Origin: Flavobacteriaceae bacterium
Lineage (GTDB): Bacteria > Bacteroidota > Bacteroidia > Flavobacteriales > Flavobacteriaceae
DNA: 64,000 bases
Reading direction: 5' to 3'
Assembly (NCBI GenBank): GCA_012959395.1
Contig: DUDG01000014.1
Location: forward strand, 62,001-126,000
Position numbers and translations under genes: made by a program
Shown: in pieces, positions 47,488-54,570 of the stretch
How the letters are laid out: every line of letters begins with the position of its first letter
Numbering within the stretch: position 1 is the stretch's first letter
Notes under the pieces: model-generated
The model's input: only the letters and a program-made list of their open reading frames with translations
Database searches by the model: none
Told to the model about the DNA's origin: nothing

Positions 47488-47988
47488 TTGAATTCAAAGC
47501 ATAAAATACTGGGGCAAGATCGCATTAACAAAATTGTTAAAAGAATTGCTTTTCAAATACATGAAAAAAATCAAAATGAATCAGAAATTATATTGATTGG
47601 GATTTTAAAAAATGGATTTATTTTATCTAATTTAATTGAAAAAGAACTTCAAAAAATAAGTAAATCAAAAATTCAGTTATTATCAATAAAAGTTAATAAA
47701 AAAAGCCCTTTAGATTCCGTTGAACTTAGTAGTGATTTAAATAAAATAAAAAACAAGTCATTAGTTCTAATTGATGATGTTTTAAATTCTGGCAAAACCT
47801 TAATTCATTGTGTTAAATATTTATTAGACGTTCCCTTGGCTAATTTTAACACCGTCGTTTTGATTGATCGAAATCATAAAAAATACCCTATTAAAATTGA
47901 TTTTAAAGGCCTTTCCTTGTCAACTTCAATAAAAGAAAATGTAAGTGTGGTTTTTGATAAAAACAATTCCTATGCTTTTATAGATTAA
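47488..47988 (+). CDS. Phosphoribosyltransferase-family protein (non-ATG start)
   Basis: 166 aa. The PRPP-binding signature LVLIDDVLNSGKTL is clear, and LIGILKNGFILSNLIEKEL matches type I phosphoribosyltransferases of the HPRT/PyrR group. The substrate base is uncertain. The frame is open only from 47485, so the start is TTG (47488) or ATA. The nearby ATG at 47481 is out of frame and encodes only MNIEFKA. The 3' end overlaps convergent aroK by 11 bases. Confidence 0.8.
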   Translation: MNSKHKILGQDRINKIVKRIAFQIHEKNQNESEIILIGILKNGFILSNLIEKELQKISKSKIQLLSIKVNKKSPLDSVELSSDLNKIKNKSLVLIDDVLNSGKTLIHCVKYLLDVPLANFNTVVLIDRNHKKYPIKIDFKGLSLSTSIKENVSVVFDKNNSYAFID

Positions 47989-48547
47989 TCTTTTCTATAA
48001 TTTCTTTTGAAATTTCTGAAACACTTTTTTCATTAACGTTTATTTTATAGTGTGCTTGATTATAAAATGGAAATCTTTCAAAAAGATGTTTAGATACATA
48101 TTCTAACATATCCTTAATAGAATCAATTGAAGATACTAAAGGTCTTTTCTTTTTTTCATAAAATAATCTCTTGGCCAAGATGTTATTAGGAGTATTGATA
48201 AAAAATACTTTTTTAGAATTTTCTACTATTAATTTCATGTTATTAGAATAACAAGGAGTGCCTCCACCTAAAGAAATAATAAATTTCTCTTTTGAATTTA
48301 ATAGTTCTTTTAAGCTAGTATGTTCAATTTTTCTAAATTCAATTTCTCCTTTAAAATTAAACATGTCTGAAATACTCATACCATGTTTATTAACTATAAA
48401 ATCATCAAGGTCTATATATTTTAATCCTATTAAATTACCTATATATTTTGCTAGAGATGACTTACCACTAGCCATGTATCCTAAAATAATAACATGTGAA
48501 TTTATTGTACGAGTAGATGTTTTCAAAATAGATAAATATAATTCCAC
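47978..48547 (-). CDS. aroK: Shikimate kinase
   Basis: Phosphorylates shikimate at the 3-OH. Walker A GYMASGKSSLAKYIG, shikimate-binding DLDDF, EIEFRKIE (Arg) and SLGGGTPC are all present. The track start is GTG at 48547, but that codon lies in a promoter element. The TTG at 48526 or a rarer codon nearer to SHVIILGYM is more likely, so the true length is about 175-182 aa. Beside the phosphoribosyltransferase and S4 genes. Confidence 0.9.
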   Translation of the reverse strand: MELYLSILKTSTRTINSHVIILGYMASGKSSLAKYIGNLIGLKYIDLDDFIVNKHGMSISDMFNFKGEIEFRKIEHTSLKELLNSKEKFIISLGGGTPCYSNNMKLIVENSKKVFFINTPNNILAKRLFYEKKKRPLVSSIDSIKDMLEYVSKHLFERFPFYNQAHYKINVNEKSVSEISKEIIEKINL

Positions 48548-48554
48548 AAATTTA
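48547..48554 (-). promoter_or_regulatory. Candidate -7 promoter element for aroK
   Basis: Minus strand reads TAAATTTG, matching TAnnTTTG. It overlaps the GTG used as aroK start in the ORF track and so favours a downstream start. Back to back with the tRNA promoter. Confidence 0.35.
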
Positions 48555-48566
48555 TAAGAAATTCTC

Positions 48567-48598
48567 TTTGATTAATAAATTTATTGAACCTATATTTG
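48567..48598 (+). promoter_or_regulatory. Promoter of the tRNA-Lys/Lys/Leu cluster (TTTG-N20-TATATTTG)
   Basis: A -33 TTTG (48567-48570) and a -7 TATATTTG (48591-48598), 20 bases apart, match the Bacteroidota consensus. The first tRNA begins 23 bases later. Confidence 0.7.
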
Positions 48599-48621
48599 CA
48601 GCCATTAAAATCTAATTAATA

Positions 48622-48694
48622 GATTTGGTAGCTCAGCTGGTAGAGCATCTCCCTTTTAAGGAGAGGGTCCTGGGTTCGAACCCCAGCCAAATCA
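48622..48694 (+). tRNA. tRNA-Lys (TTT), copy 1
   Basis: 73 bases forming a full cloverleaf. Acceptor GATTTGG pairs with CCAAATC; D arm GCTCAGCTGGTAGAGC; anticodon loop CTTTTAA with anticodon TTT in a TCTCC/GGAGA stem; T arm with GGTTCGAACCC. Discriminator A. CCA is not encoded, so it is added after transcription. Confidence 0.97.
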
Positions 48695-48698
48695 CTTA

Positions 48699-48771
48699 GA
48701 CCTGGTAGCTCAGCTGGTAGAGCATCTCCCTTTTAAGGAGAGGGTCCTGGGTTCGAGCCCCAGCCAGGTCA
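48699..48771 (+). tRNA. tRNA-Lys (TTT), copy 2
   Basis: 73 bases, four bases after copy 1 and identical in the D and anticodon arms. The acceptor stem is GACCTGG/CCAGGTC: two A-U pairs of copy 1 are replaced by G-C pairs with both strands changed together. One T-loop base also differs (TTCGAGC). Anticodon TTT. No encoded CCA. Confidence 0.97.
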
Positions 48772-48782
48772 CTACTTACTTT

Positions 48783-48868
48783 GCGCACGTGGCGGAATTG
48801 GTAGACGCGCTAGGTTGAGGGCCTAGTGAGATTAATATCTCGTGGAGGTTCAAATCCTCTCGTGCGCA
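48783..48868 (+). tRNA. tRNA-Leu (GAG)
   Basis: 86 bases with the long variable arm of a class II tRNA (TGAGATTAATATCTCG). Acceptor GCGCACG/CGTGCGC; anticodon stem CTAGG/CCTAG with loop TTGAGGG, anticodon GAG; T arm GGAGGTTCAAATCCTCT. Discriminator A, no encoded CCA. Eleven bases separate it from copy 2 of tRNA-Lys. Confidence 0.97.
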
Positions 48869-48911
48869 CATTTTTAATTTCACTTTTAGCGAGGTTTTTT
48901 TATATTTAAAA

Positions 48912-49370
48912 ATGGAACTAAATTTTTCTCAATTAAAAAGTTGTTTGGATAAATTAAAAAAAGATACTAATCCTAAATGGGGTACAATGTCATCTACTGA
49001 AATGCTATGTCATTGCAATAATTTTATCGAAGTTTCAATAGGTAAGAAAAAAATCAGTTTTACAACTAAGATTTTGGGAAAGATTTTTGGAAAATTATAT
49101 TTGAAATATTTAATATCAATAGATTTTAATATTAATAGATTTTTAAAAAATTCTAAAACATTAAAAGCATTCAAATCTTTTCCAATATCCATTAATTTTG
49201 AAAATCAAAAAGATAAATTAATCAAAAACATAGATATGTTGGATAAAATCTATTCTAAACAAATTACTCACCAACTTTATGGAAAGATTAAAACCAAACT
49301 ATTTAAAAGGTTAATGTTTTTTCATACTAAATATCACTTTAATCAATTTAGTATTTTAAACCAATGTTAA
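48912..49370 (+). CDS. DUF1569 family protein (DinB-like fold)
   Basis: 152 aa, cytoplasmic, very lysine-rich. LKKDTNPKWGTMSSTEMLCHCNNFIEVSIG matches the DUF1569 start, where a His contributes to a metal site in the DinB/YfiT superfamily. The C-terminal FHTKYHFNQFSIL supplies another His pair. The enzymatic role is unknown. It may be transcribed by read-through from the tRNA cluster, since the gap is only 43 bases and no terminator is visible. Confidence 0.75.
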   Translation: MELNFSQLKSCLDKLKKDTNPKWGTMSSTEMLCHCNNFIEVSIGKKKISFTTKILGKIFGKLYLKYLISIDFNINRFLKNSKTLKAFKSFPISINFENQKDKLIKNIDMLDKIYSKQITHQLYGKIKTKLFKRLMFFHTKYHFNQFSILNQC

Positions 49371-49388
49371 TAGTTCTTAAAAGATATT

Positions 49389-49862
49389 TTAAATAGCTGC
49401 CATTTCAATAGCTGCAATAGCTGATTCAGTACCTTTATTTCCAAATTTACCTCCACTCCTGTCAATCGCTTGTTCCATATTCTCATCAGTTAAAACACAA
49501 AAAATTACAGGAATATTACCAGAAAGATTCAAATCTTTAATTCCATTACTAGTAGCATTACAAATAAAATCAAAATGCTTAGTTTCTCCTCTAATAACAC
49601 TTCCAATAGCAATAATAGCATTTACATCTTCCTGTTGCATTTTTTTACAACCATAAATAAGTTCGAAACTTCCGGGAACTTTTAAAATATTGATGTTTAT
49701 ATCTAAAGCACCTTTAGATTTTAGAAGGTCAATACATCCTTTAAGTAAGTTATCAGTAATTTCTCTATTCCATTTTGAAACAACAATACCAAATTTAAAA
49801 TTAGATGCATCAGGGATTTTTTTTAAATCAATATTGTTAAGGTTGTTAAATTCTGAAGACAT
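49389..49862 (-). CDS. ribH: 6,7-dimethyl-8-ribityllumazine synthase
   Basis: Penultimate step of riboflavin synthesis. 157 aa. FGIVVSKWNREITDNLLKGC, KVPGSFELIYGCKKM, GSVIRGETKHFDFICNATSNGI (phosphate-binding Arg and catalytic His region) and the closing NKGTESAIAAIEMA are standard. It follows the TPR gene on the same strand by 2 bases, so both are likely cotranscribed. Confidence 0.95.
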   Translation of the reverse strand: MSSEFNNLNNIDLKKIPDASNFKFGIVVSKWNREITDNLLKGCIDLLKSKGALDININILKVPGSFELIYGCKKMQQEDVNAIIAIGSVIRGETKHFDFICNATSNGIKDLNLSGNIPVIFCVLTDENMEQAIDRSGGKFGNKGTESAIAAIEMAAI

Positions 49863-49864
49863 TT

Positions 49865-50626
49865 TTAATTTTTCAAAGAGTTTTTTTCAATCTGAATGTC
49901 AATTAGAAAAGATTCTGAAGATTTAGAATAATCCTCTTTAATTCTTTTATAATAATCCAGTGCTGTAGATTTTTTACCTAAGAAAGAGGCAATATTACCA
50001 GCCTTAAGTAAAAATTTTGGAGATGTAAAATCATTAGTACTTGAATTAATTGCATCATCATATGAATCTAAAGCATCTTCTAATTGGTCTAATTCTGCAA
50101 ATGAATCACCGATAACTCCCAAAGCAAGAGCCTTTAAAATTTCATTTTCACTATCAAAATCATTTAAATACTCAATTGAATTTTTAAAATCATTTAAATG
50201 ATAATATGCCATACCTGCACTATACAGAGAAATATTTGCAGCATCCGTTCCTCTATAATTCTTTATAATATCTAAAAAACCATACTTTCCGTCAGCCCCA
50301 TTAAGAGATAATAAAAATAAAGAATCACTTTGTTCAGTATTAATTAATGCTTGACTAAAATAGTATTGAGCAGTGAATAATTCATTATTTGCTTCATCAG
50401 AATTAGGATCTAGAATCATTTTTGAGTAACCTAAATAGCCTAAAACAACTATAACGGTAATACCAACAAAACTAATAATATAGTTTTGATATTTTGAAAC
50501 TAATTGCTCAGTCCTAGAAGCACTTTGATCAAGTGTTTCAAAAACTTCAGCAGTTGTGCTTGCATTTTTATCTGAATTAAACTTATTTGATTTAGATTTA
50601 AATCCTTTTTTCTTATAGGTTGCCAT
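49865..50626 (-). CDS. Membrane-anchored tetratricopeptide repeat protein
   Basis: 253 aa. A basic N-terminus (KKKGFKSKSNKFNSDKN), one transmembrane helix (about 50-69, ISFVGITVIVVLGYLGYS), then TPR repeats facing the periplasm, such as ISLYSAGMAYYHLNDFKNSIEYL and ALGVIGDSFAELDQLEDALDSYDDAI. The architecture resembles YfgM, an ancillary SecYEG and chaperone partner. Its position upstream of ribH is conserved in flavobacteria as I recall. Function not established. Confidence 0.82.
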   Translation of the reverse strand: MATYKKKGFKSKSNKFNSDKNASTTAEVFETLDQSASRTEQLVSKYQNYIISFVGITVIVVLGYLGYSKMILDPNSDEANNELFTAQYYFSQALINTEQSDSLFLLSLNGADGKYGFLDIIKNYRGTDAANISLYSAGMAYYHLNDFKNSIEYLNDFDSENEILKALALGVIGDSFAELDQLEDALDSYDDAINSSTNDFTSPKFLLKAGNIASFLGKKSTALDYYKRIKEDYSKSSESFLIDIQIEKNSLKN

Positions 50627-50741
50627 GGTCTATTTTTAATAATTGGGTAAAAATAAAATATTATTCCAATGATTTAGGAGAAAAAACTAATTATTTTTAT
50701 ATAATTTGCATCTAGTTGTAAAATTTTACTGAAAATCAATA

Positions 50742-51830
50742 ATGAATTCTTTAATTCTTAACAAACTATCTTTAATTAATTACAAAAACATTCTTTCAAG
50801 TGATTTTGAGCTTGATAGTAATATAAACTGTTTTGTAGGAAATAATGGTGTTGGAAAGACTAATGTACTTGATTCTATTTATCACCTTGCTATGAGTAAA
50901 AGCTATTTTCATTCTTTAAGTTCGCAAACAATAAATCATAATGCAAAATTCATGTTAATTGAAGGAGATTTTACAAAAGGAATTAAAAATGAAAATATAA
51001 TATGTAGTTTAAAAAAAGGACAAAATAAAACACTTAAAAGAAATGGTAAAATTTATAAAAGGTTTTCAGACCATATTGGTCTAATTCCTTTAGTGATGAT
51101 TTCACCTTATGATAGAGATTTAATTCAAGAAGGCAGCTCTAATAGAAGAAAATTTACTGATAATGTAATTTCTCAAACTAATAAAACATACCTAACTCAA
51201 ATAATAAAATATCAGAAAATACTATTTCAAAGAAATGCTTTATTAAAATTTTTCAAAAAAAAACAAACTTTTGATATTGATATTTTAAAGGTTTATGACA
51301 ATCAACTTTCAGAACTAAGTATACCTATCCATAACACAAGATTAGATTTTTTTAAAAATTTTGTTCCAGTATTTATTAAAAGATATAATTCAATTAGTCA
51401 AAACAAAGAGACAGTTAATATTTCTTACGATAGTCAACTTAACTTTGAATCCTTAAATAACCTATTAAATAATAGTTTAGAAAAAGACAGAATAGTTCAA
51501 TATACAAGTTGCGGGATTCATAAAGATGATTTAATTTTTGAAATTGATAAATTCCCAATAAAAAAGTTTGGTAGTCAAGGACAACAAAAAACTTTTTTAA
51601 TAGCATTAAAGCTAGCTCAGTTTGATTATTTAAAAACTGAATCAAACTCATCTCCTATTCTGCTTTTAGATGATATTTTTGATAAATTAGATAATAATAG
51701 AGTAAAACAACTTATACAATTGGTAAATGAAGATGAATTTGGACAATTGTTTATTTCTGATACAGATTATAATAGAACTGAAAAGATAATTAGTAAAATT
51801 GACTCTTCTTATAAAATGTTTAAACTATGA
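50742..51830 (+). CDS. recF: DNA replication and repair protein RecF
   Basis: SMC-related ATPase that loads RecA at single-strand gaps. 362 aa, usual length. SLINYKNILSSDFEL at the start, Walker A GNNGVGKTNVLDSI (about 34-47), the signature FGSQGQQKTFLIALKLAQ, and Walker B LLLDDIFDKLD. Overlaps the DUF721 gene by ATGA. Not near dnaA or dnaN, unlike in E. coli. Confidence 0.95.
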   Translation: MNSLILNKLSLINYKNILSSDFELDSNINCFVGNNGVGKTNVLDSIYHLAMSKSYFHSLSSQTINHNAKFMLIEGDFTKGIKNENIICSLKKGQNKTLKRNGKIYKRFSDHIGLIPLVMISPYDRDLIQEGSSNRRKFTDNVISQTNKTYLTQIIKYQKILFQRNALLKFFKKKQTFDIDILKVYDNQLSELSIPIHNTRLDFFKNFVPVFIKRYNSISQNKETVNISYDSQLNFESLNNLLNNSLEKDRIVQYTSCGIHKDDLIFEIDKFPIKKFGSQGQQKTFLIALKLAQFDYLKTESNSSPILLLDDIFDKLDNNRVKQLIQLVNEDEFGQLFISDTDYNRTEKIISKIDSSYKMFKL

Positions 51831-52123
51831 AAAGAAATTTTGAGTCAAAAAGTATAAAAATAATTTTAGATAATTTAATTACAGGTTCAAAATCTCTAAA
51901 CTCTGGTTTAAACAATATTAAAGTTCAAAAATTATGGCAAGAAACTATGGGCTCTAACGTAAACTCTTATACTAAAGAGATTACTTTAAAAAATAAAACT
52001 TTGTATGTAAGTCTATCATCATCAGTGCTAAGACAAGAACTTAGTTATGGTAAACAAAAAATTGTAGACCTAATAAATAAAGAAATAGGAAATGAAATTA
52101 TAACTAAAATAGTTTTAAGATAA
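51827..52123 (+). CDS. DUF721 (DciA-related) protein
   Basis: 98 aa. The DUF721 core is visible: [45 protein letters not shown], then [13 protein letters not shown]. DciA-type proteins load the replicative helicase in bacteria lacking DnaC. That makes the coupling with recF and the presence of dnaB and dnaA in this window suggestive. The loader role is inferred from the family. The 3' end overlaps convergent ndk by 9 bases. Confidence 0.83.
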   Translation: MKRNFESKSIKIILDNLITGSKSLNSGLNNIKVQKLWQETMGSNVNSYTKEITLKNKTLYVSLSSSVLRQELSYGKQKIVDLINKEIGNEIITKIVLR

Positions 52124-52534
52124 AATTTCTTCAGATGTGAAGTGAAAAGATTCTTCAATTTTAGCATTTTCATCGCTATCCGATCCATGAACTGCATTTT
52201 CACCCATTGATGTAGCAAATAAGTTCCTAATCGTTCCCTCTTTTGCTTCAGAAGGATTTGTCGATCCTATTAATTCTCTAAAGTCTTCGACTGCATTATC
52301 TTTTTCTAAAATAGCAGCAATAATAGGTCCTCTACTCATAAAAGTAACTAATTCGTTAAAAAATGGTCGATCACTATGTGTTTCATAAAATTTTTCAGCT
52401 TTTTCTAAACTAAGTTGAGTGTATTTCATAGCAATTATTTTAAAACCTGCTGAATTAATTTTTTCAAGAATTGCTCCTATATGTCCATTTTCAACAGCAT
52501 CAGGCTTAATCATTGTAAAAGTTCTATTGCTCAT
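52115..52534 (-). CDS. ndk: Nucleoside diphosphate kinase
   Basis: Balances NTP and dNTP pools through a phosphohistidine. I take the ATG at 52534 ([17 protein letters not shown], 139 aa); the track start adds five residues absent from the family. The catalytic His is in NAVHGSDS, and [18 protein letters not shown] precedes it. A TAGGTTTG element lies 13 bases upstream. Confidence 0.96.
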   Translation of the reverse strand: MSNRTFTMIKPDAVENGHIGAILEKINSAGFKIIAMKYTQLSLEKAEKFYETHSDRPFFNELVTFMSRGPIIAAILEKDNAVEDFRELIGSTNPSEAKEGTIRNLFATSMGENAVHGSDSDENAKIEESFHFTSEEILS

Positions 52535-52546
52535 TATTTTTTTGTG

Positions 52547-52554
52547 CAAACCTA
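52547..52554 (-). promoter_or_regulatory. Candidate -7 promoter element for ndk
   Basis: Minus strand reads TAGGTTTG, the same octamer as before lon, ending 12 bases upstream of the ndk ATG. No -33 TTG seen. Confidence 0.4.
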
Positions 52555-52604
52555 ATAAAAAATTCTAGTCTATCATCATAATACATTATTTGTATTTTTA
52601 TAGA

Positions 52605-53369
52605 ATGATAGATGTCATAATTATAGGAACTGGAAATGTTTCATTTCATTTTAGCAAAGTAATTTCAAATAGAAATGGTCTTAGATTAATAGGAATATAT
52701 GGAAGAGGAAGAAATATTCCTGATTATTTTAACAAAAACATTTCTTACTCTAATGATTTAAAAAAAATTAAATACGCAGATATTTACCTAATATGTGTGT
52801 CTGATGATGCAATCGGTATAGTTAGTGACCAGTTAAATGTTAGTGAAAAAAGTATAGTTGTTCATTCGTCTGGCTCAATAAATATTAGTTACTTGTCAAA
52901 ACATAAAAAACATGGCGTATTATATCCTCTTCAAACATTTAGCTACAATAGAGAAGTCAATTTTAGTTCCATTCCAATTATAATTGAAGCAAATACTAAC
53001 TTAGTTTTAGATAAAATTAAAGAAATAAGCAATCTTATTTCAAATGAAATAATAGAATGTGATAGTCAAAAAAGATTGTCAGTTCATATTTCTGCCGTTT
53101 TTGCTAATAACTTTTCTAATCATATGAATGTAATTGCAGAAGAAATCCTAAAAATTAACAATATTGATTCCGACATATTAAAACCATTAATTCATGAAAC
53201 ATCAAAAAAAATACAATTTTTAAAATCCAAAGAAGCACAAACTGGGCCTGCAATTAGAAATGATCAAATTACAATCAAAAAACACTTAAATTTATTAAAA
53301 CAAACTAAGTATTTTGATATATATAAAACATTAACTGAAGAAATAATAAAATCAAAAAATGAATTATAA
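52605..53369 (+). CDS. Rossmann-like/DUF2520 domain protein
   Basis: 254 aa from the ATG at 52605. An N-terminal NAD(P)-binding Rossmann segment (VIIIGTGNVSFHFSKVI) and a ProC-like LVHSSGS turn are followed by the helical DUF2520 domain (about 115-254, HGVLYPLQTFSYNREVNF, KEAQTGPAIRNDQITIKKHL). It resembles ketopantoate or pyrroline-carboxylate reductases in layout. Its substrate is unknown. It overlaps kdsC by 11 bases and leads a kdsC-maf run. Confidence 0.83.
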   Translation: MIDVIIIGTGNVSFHFSKVISNRNGLRLIGIYGRGRNIPDYFNKNISYSNDLKKIKYADIYLICVSDDAIGIVSDQLNVSEKSIVVHSSGSINISYLSKHKKHGVLYPLQTFSYNREVNFSSIPIIIEANTNLVLDKIKEISNLISNEIIECDSQKRLSVHISAVFANNFSNHMNVIAEEILKINNIDSDILKPLIHETSKKIQFLKSKEAQTGPAIRNDQITIKKHLNLLKQTKYFDIYKTLTEEIIKSKNEL

Positions 53370-53880
53370 AGAAAGACTAACCAATATTAAAAACTTCATA
53401 TTTGATGTAGATGGTGTGTTTACAGATGGTATAATAGTTGTAGACACAGATGGAAATGAATCTAGGAACTTTAATACTAAAGATGGAATTGCCGTGAAAC
53501 TTGCAACTGAACTTGGTTATAATATTGCTGTAATTTCAGGAGCAAATAATGAAGGAATTCGTGCTAGATTAAATAGATTGGGTGTTGAAAATGTATTTCT
53601 AGGGTCTAAAGACAAAACAAAAGATCTACTTAACTATTCAAAAAATAAAAATATCATATTAGAAGAAACTGTTTATATGGGTGATGATCTTCCAGATATT
53701 GGACCTATGAATCTTGTTGGATTAAAAACTTGTCCATATGATGCAGCTCCTGAAGTTATTAATATCTGTGATTATATTTCAGGTTTAAAAGGAGGCCAAG
53801 GCTGTGTTAGAGATATTATTGAACAAACTCTAAAAATTCAAGCAAAATGGATTTTAGAAGAATCTAATCCGAATATCTAA
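53359..53880 (+). CDS. kdsC: KDO-8-phosphate phosphatase-like HAD hydrolase
   Basis: Releases KDO from KDO-8-phosphate for lipopolysaccharide core synthesis. 173 aa, capless HAD (C0) type. FDVDGVFTDG carries the nucleophile Asp16 and acid Asp18; FNTKDGIAVKLA, AVISGANNEGIRAR and MGDDLPDIGPMNLVG complete the motifs. Sits between the DUF2520 and maf genes. Other KDO genes are not in the window. Confidence 0.88.
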   Translation: MNYKERLTNIKNFIFDVDGVFTDGIIVVDTDGNESRNFNTKDGIAVKLATELGYNIAVISGANNEGIRARLNRLGVENVFLGSKDKTKDLLNYSKNKNIILEETVYMGDDLPDIGPMNLVGLKTCPYDAAPEVINICDYISGLKGGQGCVRDIIEQTLKIQAKWILEESNPNI

Positions 53881-53883
53881 TAT

Positions 53884-54471
53884 ATGTTTTTCAAAAAATT
53901 AAAAAAATATAAAGTCTTACTGGCATCTGGATCCAAAAGAAGACATGAACTATTAAAAGGGCTTGAAATTAATTTTGAAATTGTTTCACAAAATGTTGAC
54001 GAAACATATCCTAAACACCTTAAAAAACAAGAAATTACAAACTATTTAGTAAAAAAAAAATCTAGTTATCTAAAAAAATCACTAAAAAAAAATGAATTAT
54101 TAATTACAGCAGATACTATTGTCTGGTTTAATAATTTTCCATTAAAAAAGCCAAAAAACAGAGAAGAAGCATTTAAAATGATACAATCTTTGAGCAATAA
54201 CTCACACGAAGTAATTTCATCAGTCTGCATTAGCACTAATAAAACTCAAAAAATAATTAATGAATCAACTAAAGTGTATTTTAATAAATTAAGTGATGAT
54301 GATATATTATATTACTCTTCAAAATCAGATGTATTAGATCGAGCTGGTAGTTATGGTATACAAGATTATATTGGACATTTAGGTATTTCTAAAATAAAGG
54401 GGAGTTATAATAACGTATTAGGTTTTCCTACAAGTTTATTTTGTAAAACAATTACTCAAATGAAATTATAA
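53884..54471 (+). CDS. maf: Maf-like nucleotide pyrophosphatase
   Basis: Hydrolyses non-canonical or modified NTPs (dTTP/UTP group in some members). 195 aa. LASGSKRRHELLKGL at the start, ITADTIVWFNN with the catalytic Asp region, SNNSHEVISSVCI, and DRAGSYGIQDYIGHLGISKIKGSYNNVLGFP at the end are typical. Contains several long A runs. Follows kdsC by 3 bases. Confidence 0.92.
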   Translation: MFFKKLKKYKVLLASGSKRRHELLKGLEINFEIVSQNVDETYPKHLKKQEITNYLVKKKSSYLKKSLKKNELLITADTIVWFNNFPLKKPKNREEAFKMIQSLSNNSHEVISSVCISTNKTQKIINESTKVYFNKLSDDDILYYSSKSDVLDRAGSYGIQDYIGHLGISKIKGSYNNVLGFPTSLFCKTITQMKL

Positions 54472-54474
54472 AAA

Positions 54475-54567
54475 ATGTATAACTGGAATAAATCTTATAC
54501 TATCATAATTGTAACAAATATTATATATATTTTATTTTTTTTGATTCTGACAATTAAATTCTCTTAA
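54475..54567 (+). CDS. Possible 30-aa single-helix membrane protein
   Basis: ATG to TAA ORF of 30 codons too short for the track. The product begins MYNWNKSYTI and continues as one hydrophobic helix (about residues 9-27) ending KFS. It starts 3 bases after maf stops and ends 3 bases before the symporter starts, fitting neatly into the operon. I recall similar small proteins at this place in flavobacteria but cannot confirm. It could encode a small accessory subunit of the symporter. Confidence 0.5.
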   Translation: MYNWNKSYTIIIVTNIIYILFFLILTIKFS

Positions 54568-54570
54568 AAA

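Noticed and set aside
48258-48557. 99-aa ORF antisense to aroK running into the tRNA promoter
   Set aside because: aroK has all kinase motifs; the antisense frame has none.
48622-48771. About 70-base direct repeat
   Set aside because: Explained as two tandem tRNA-Lys genes, not a mobile or CRISPR repeat.
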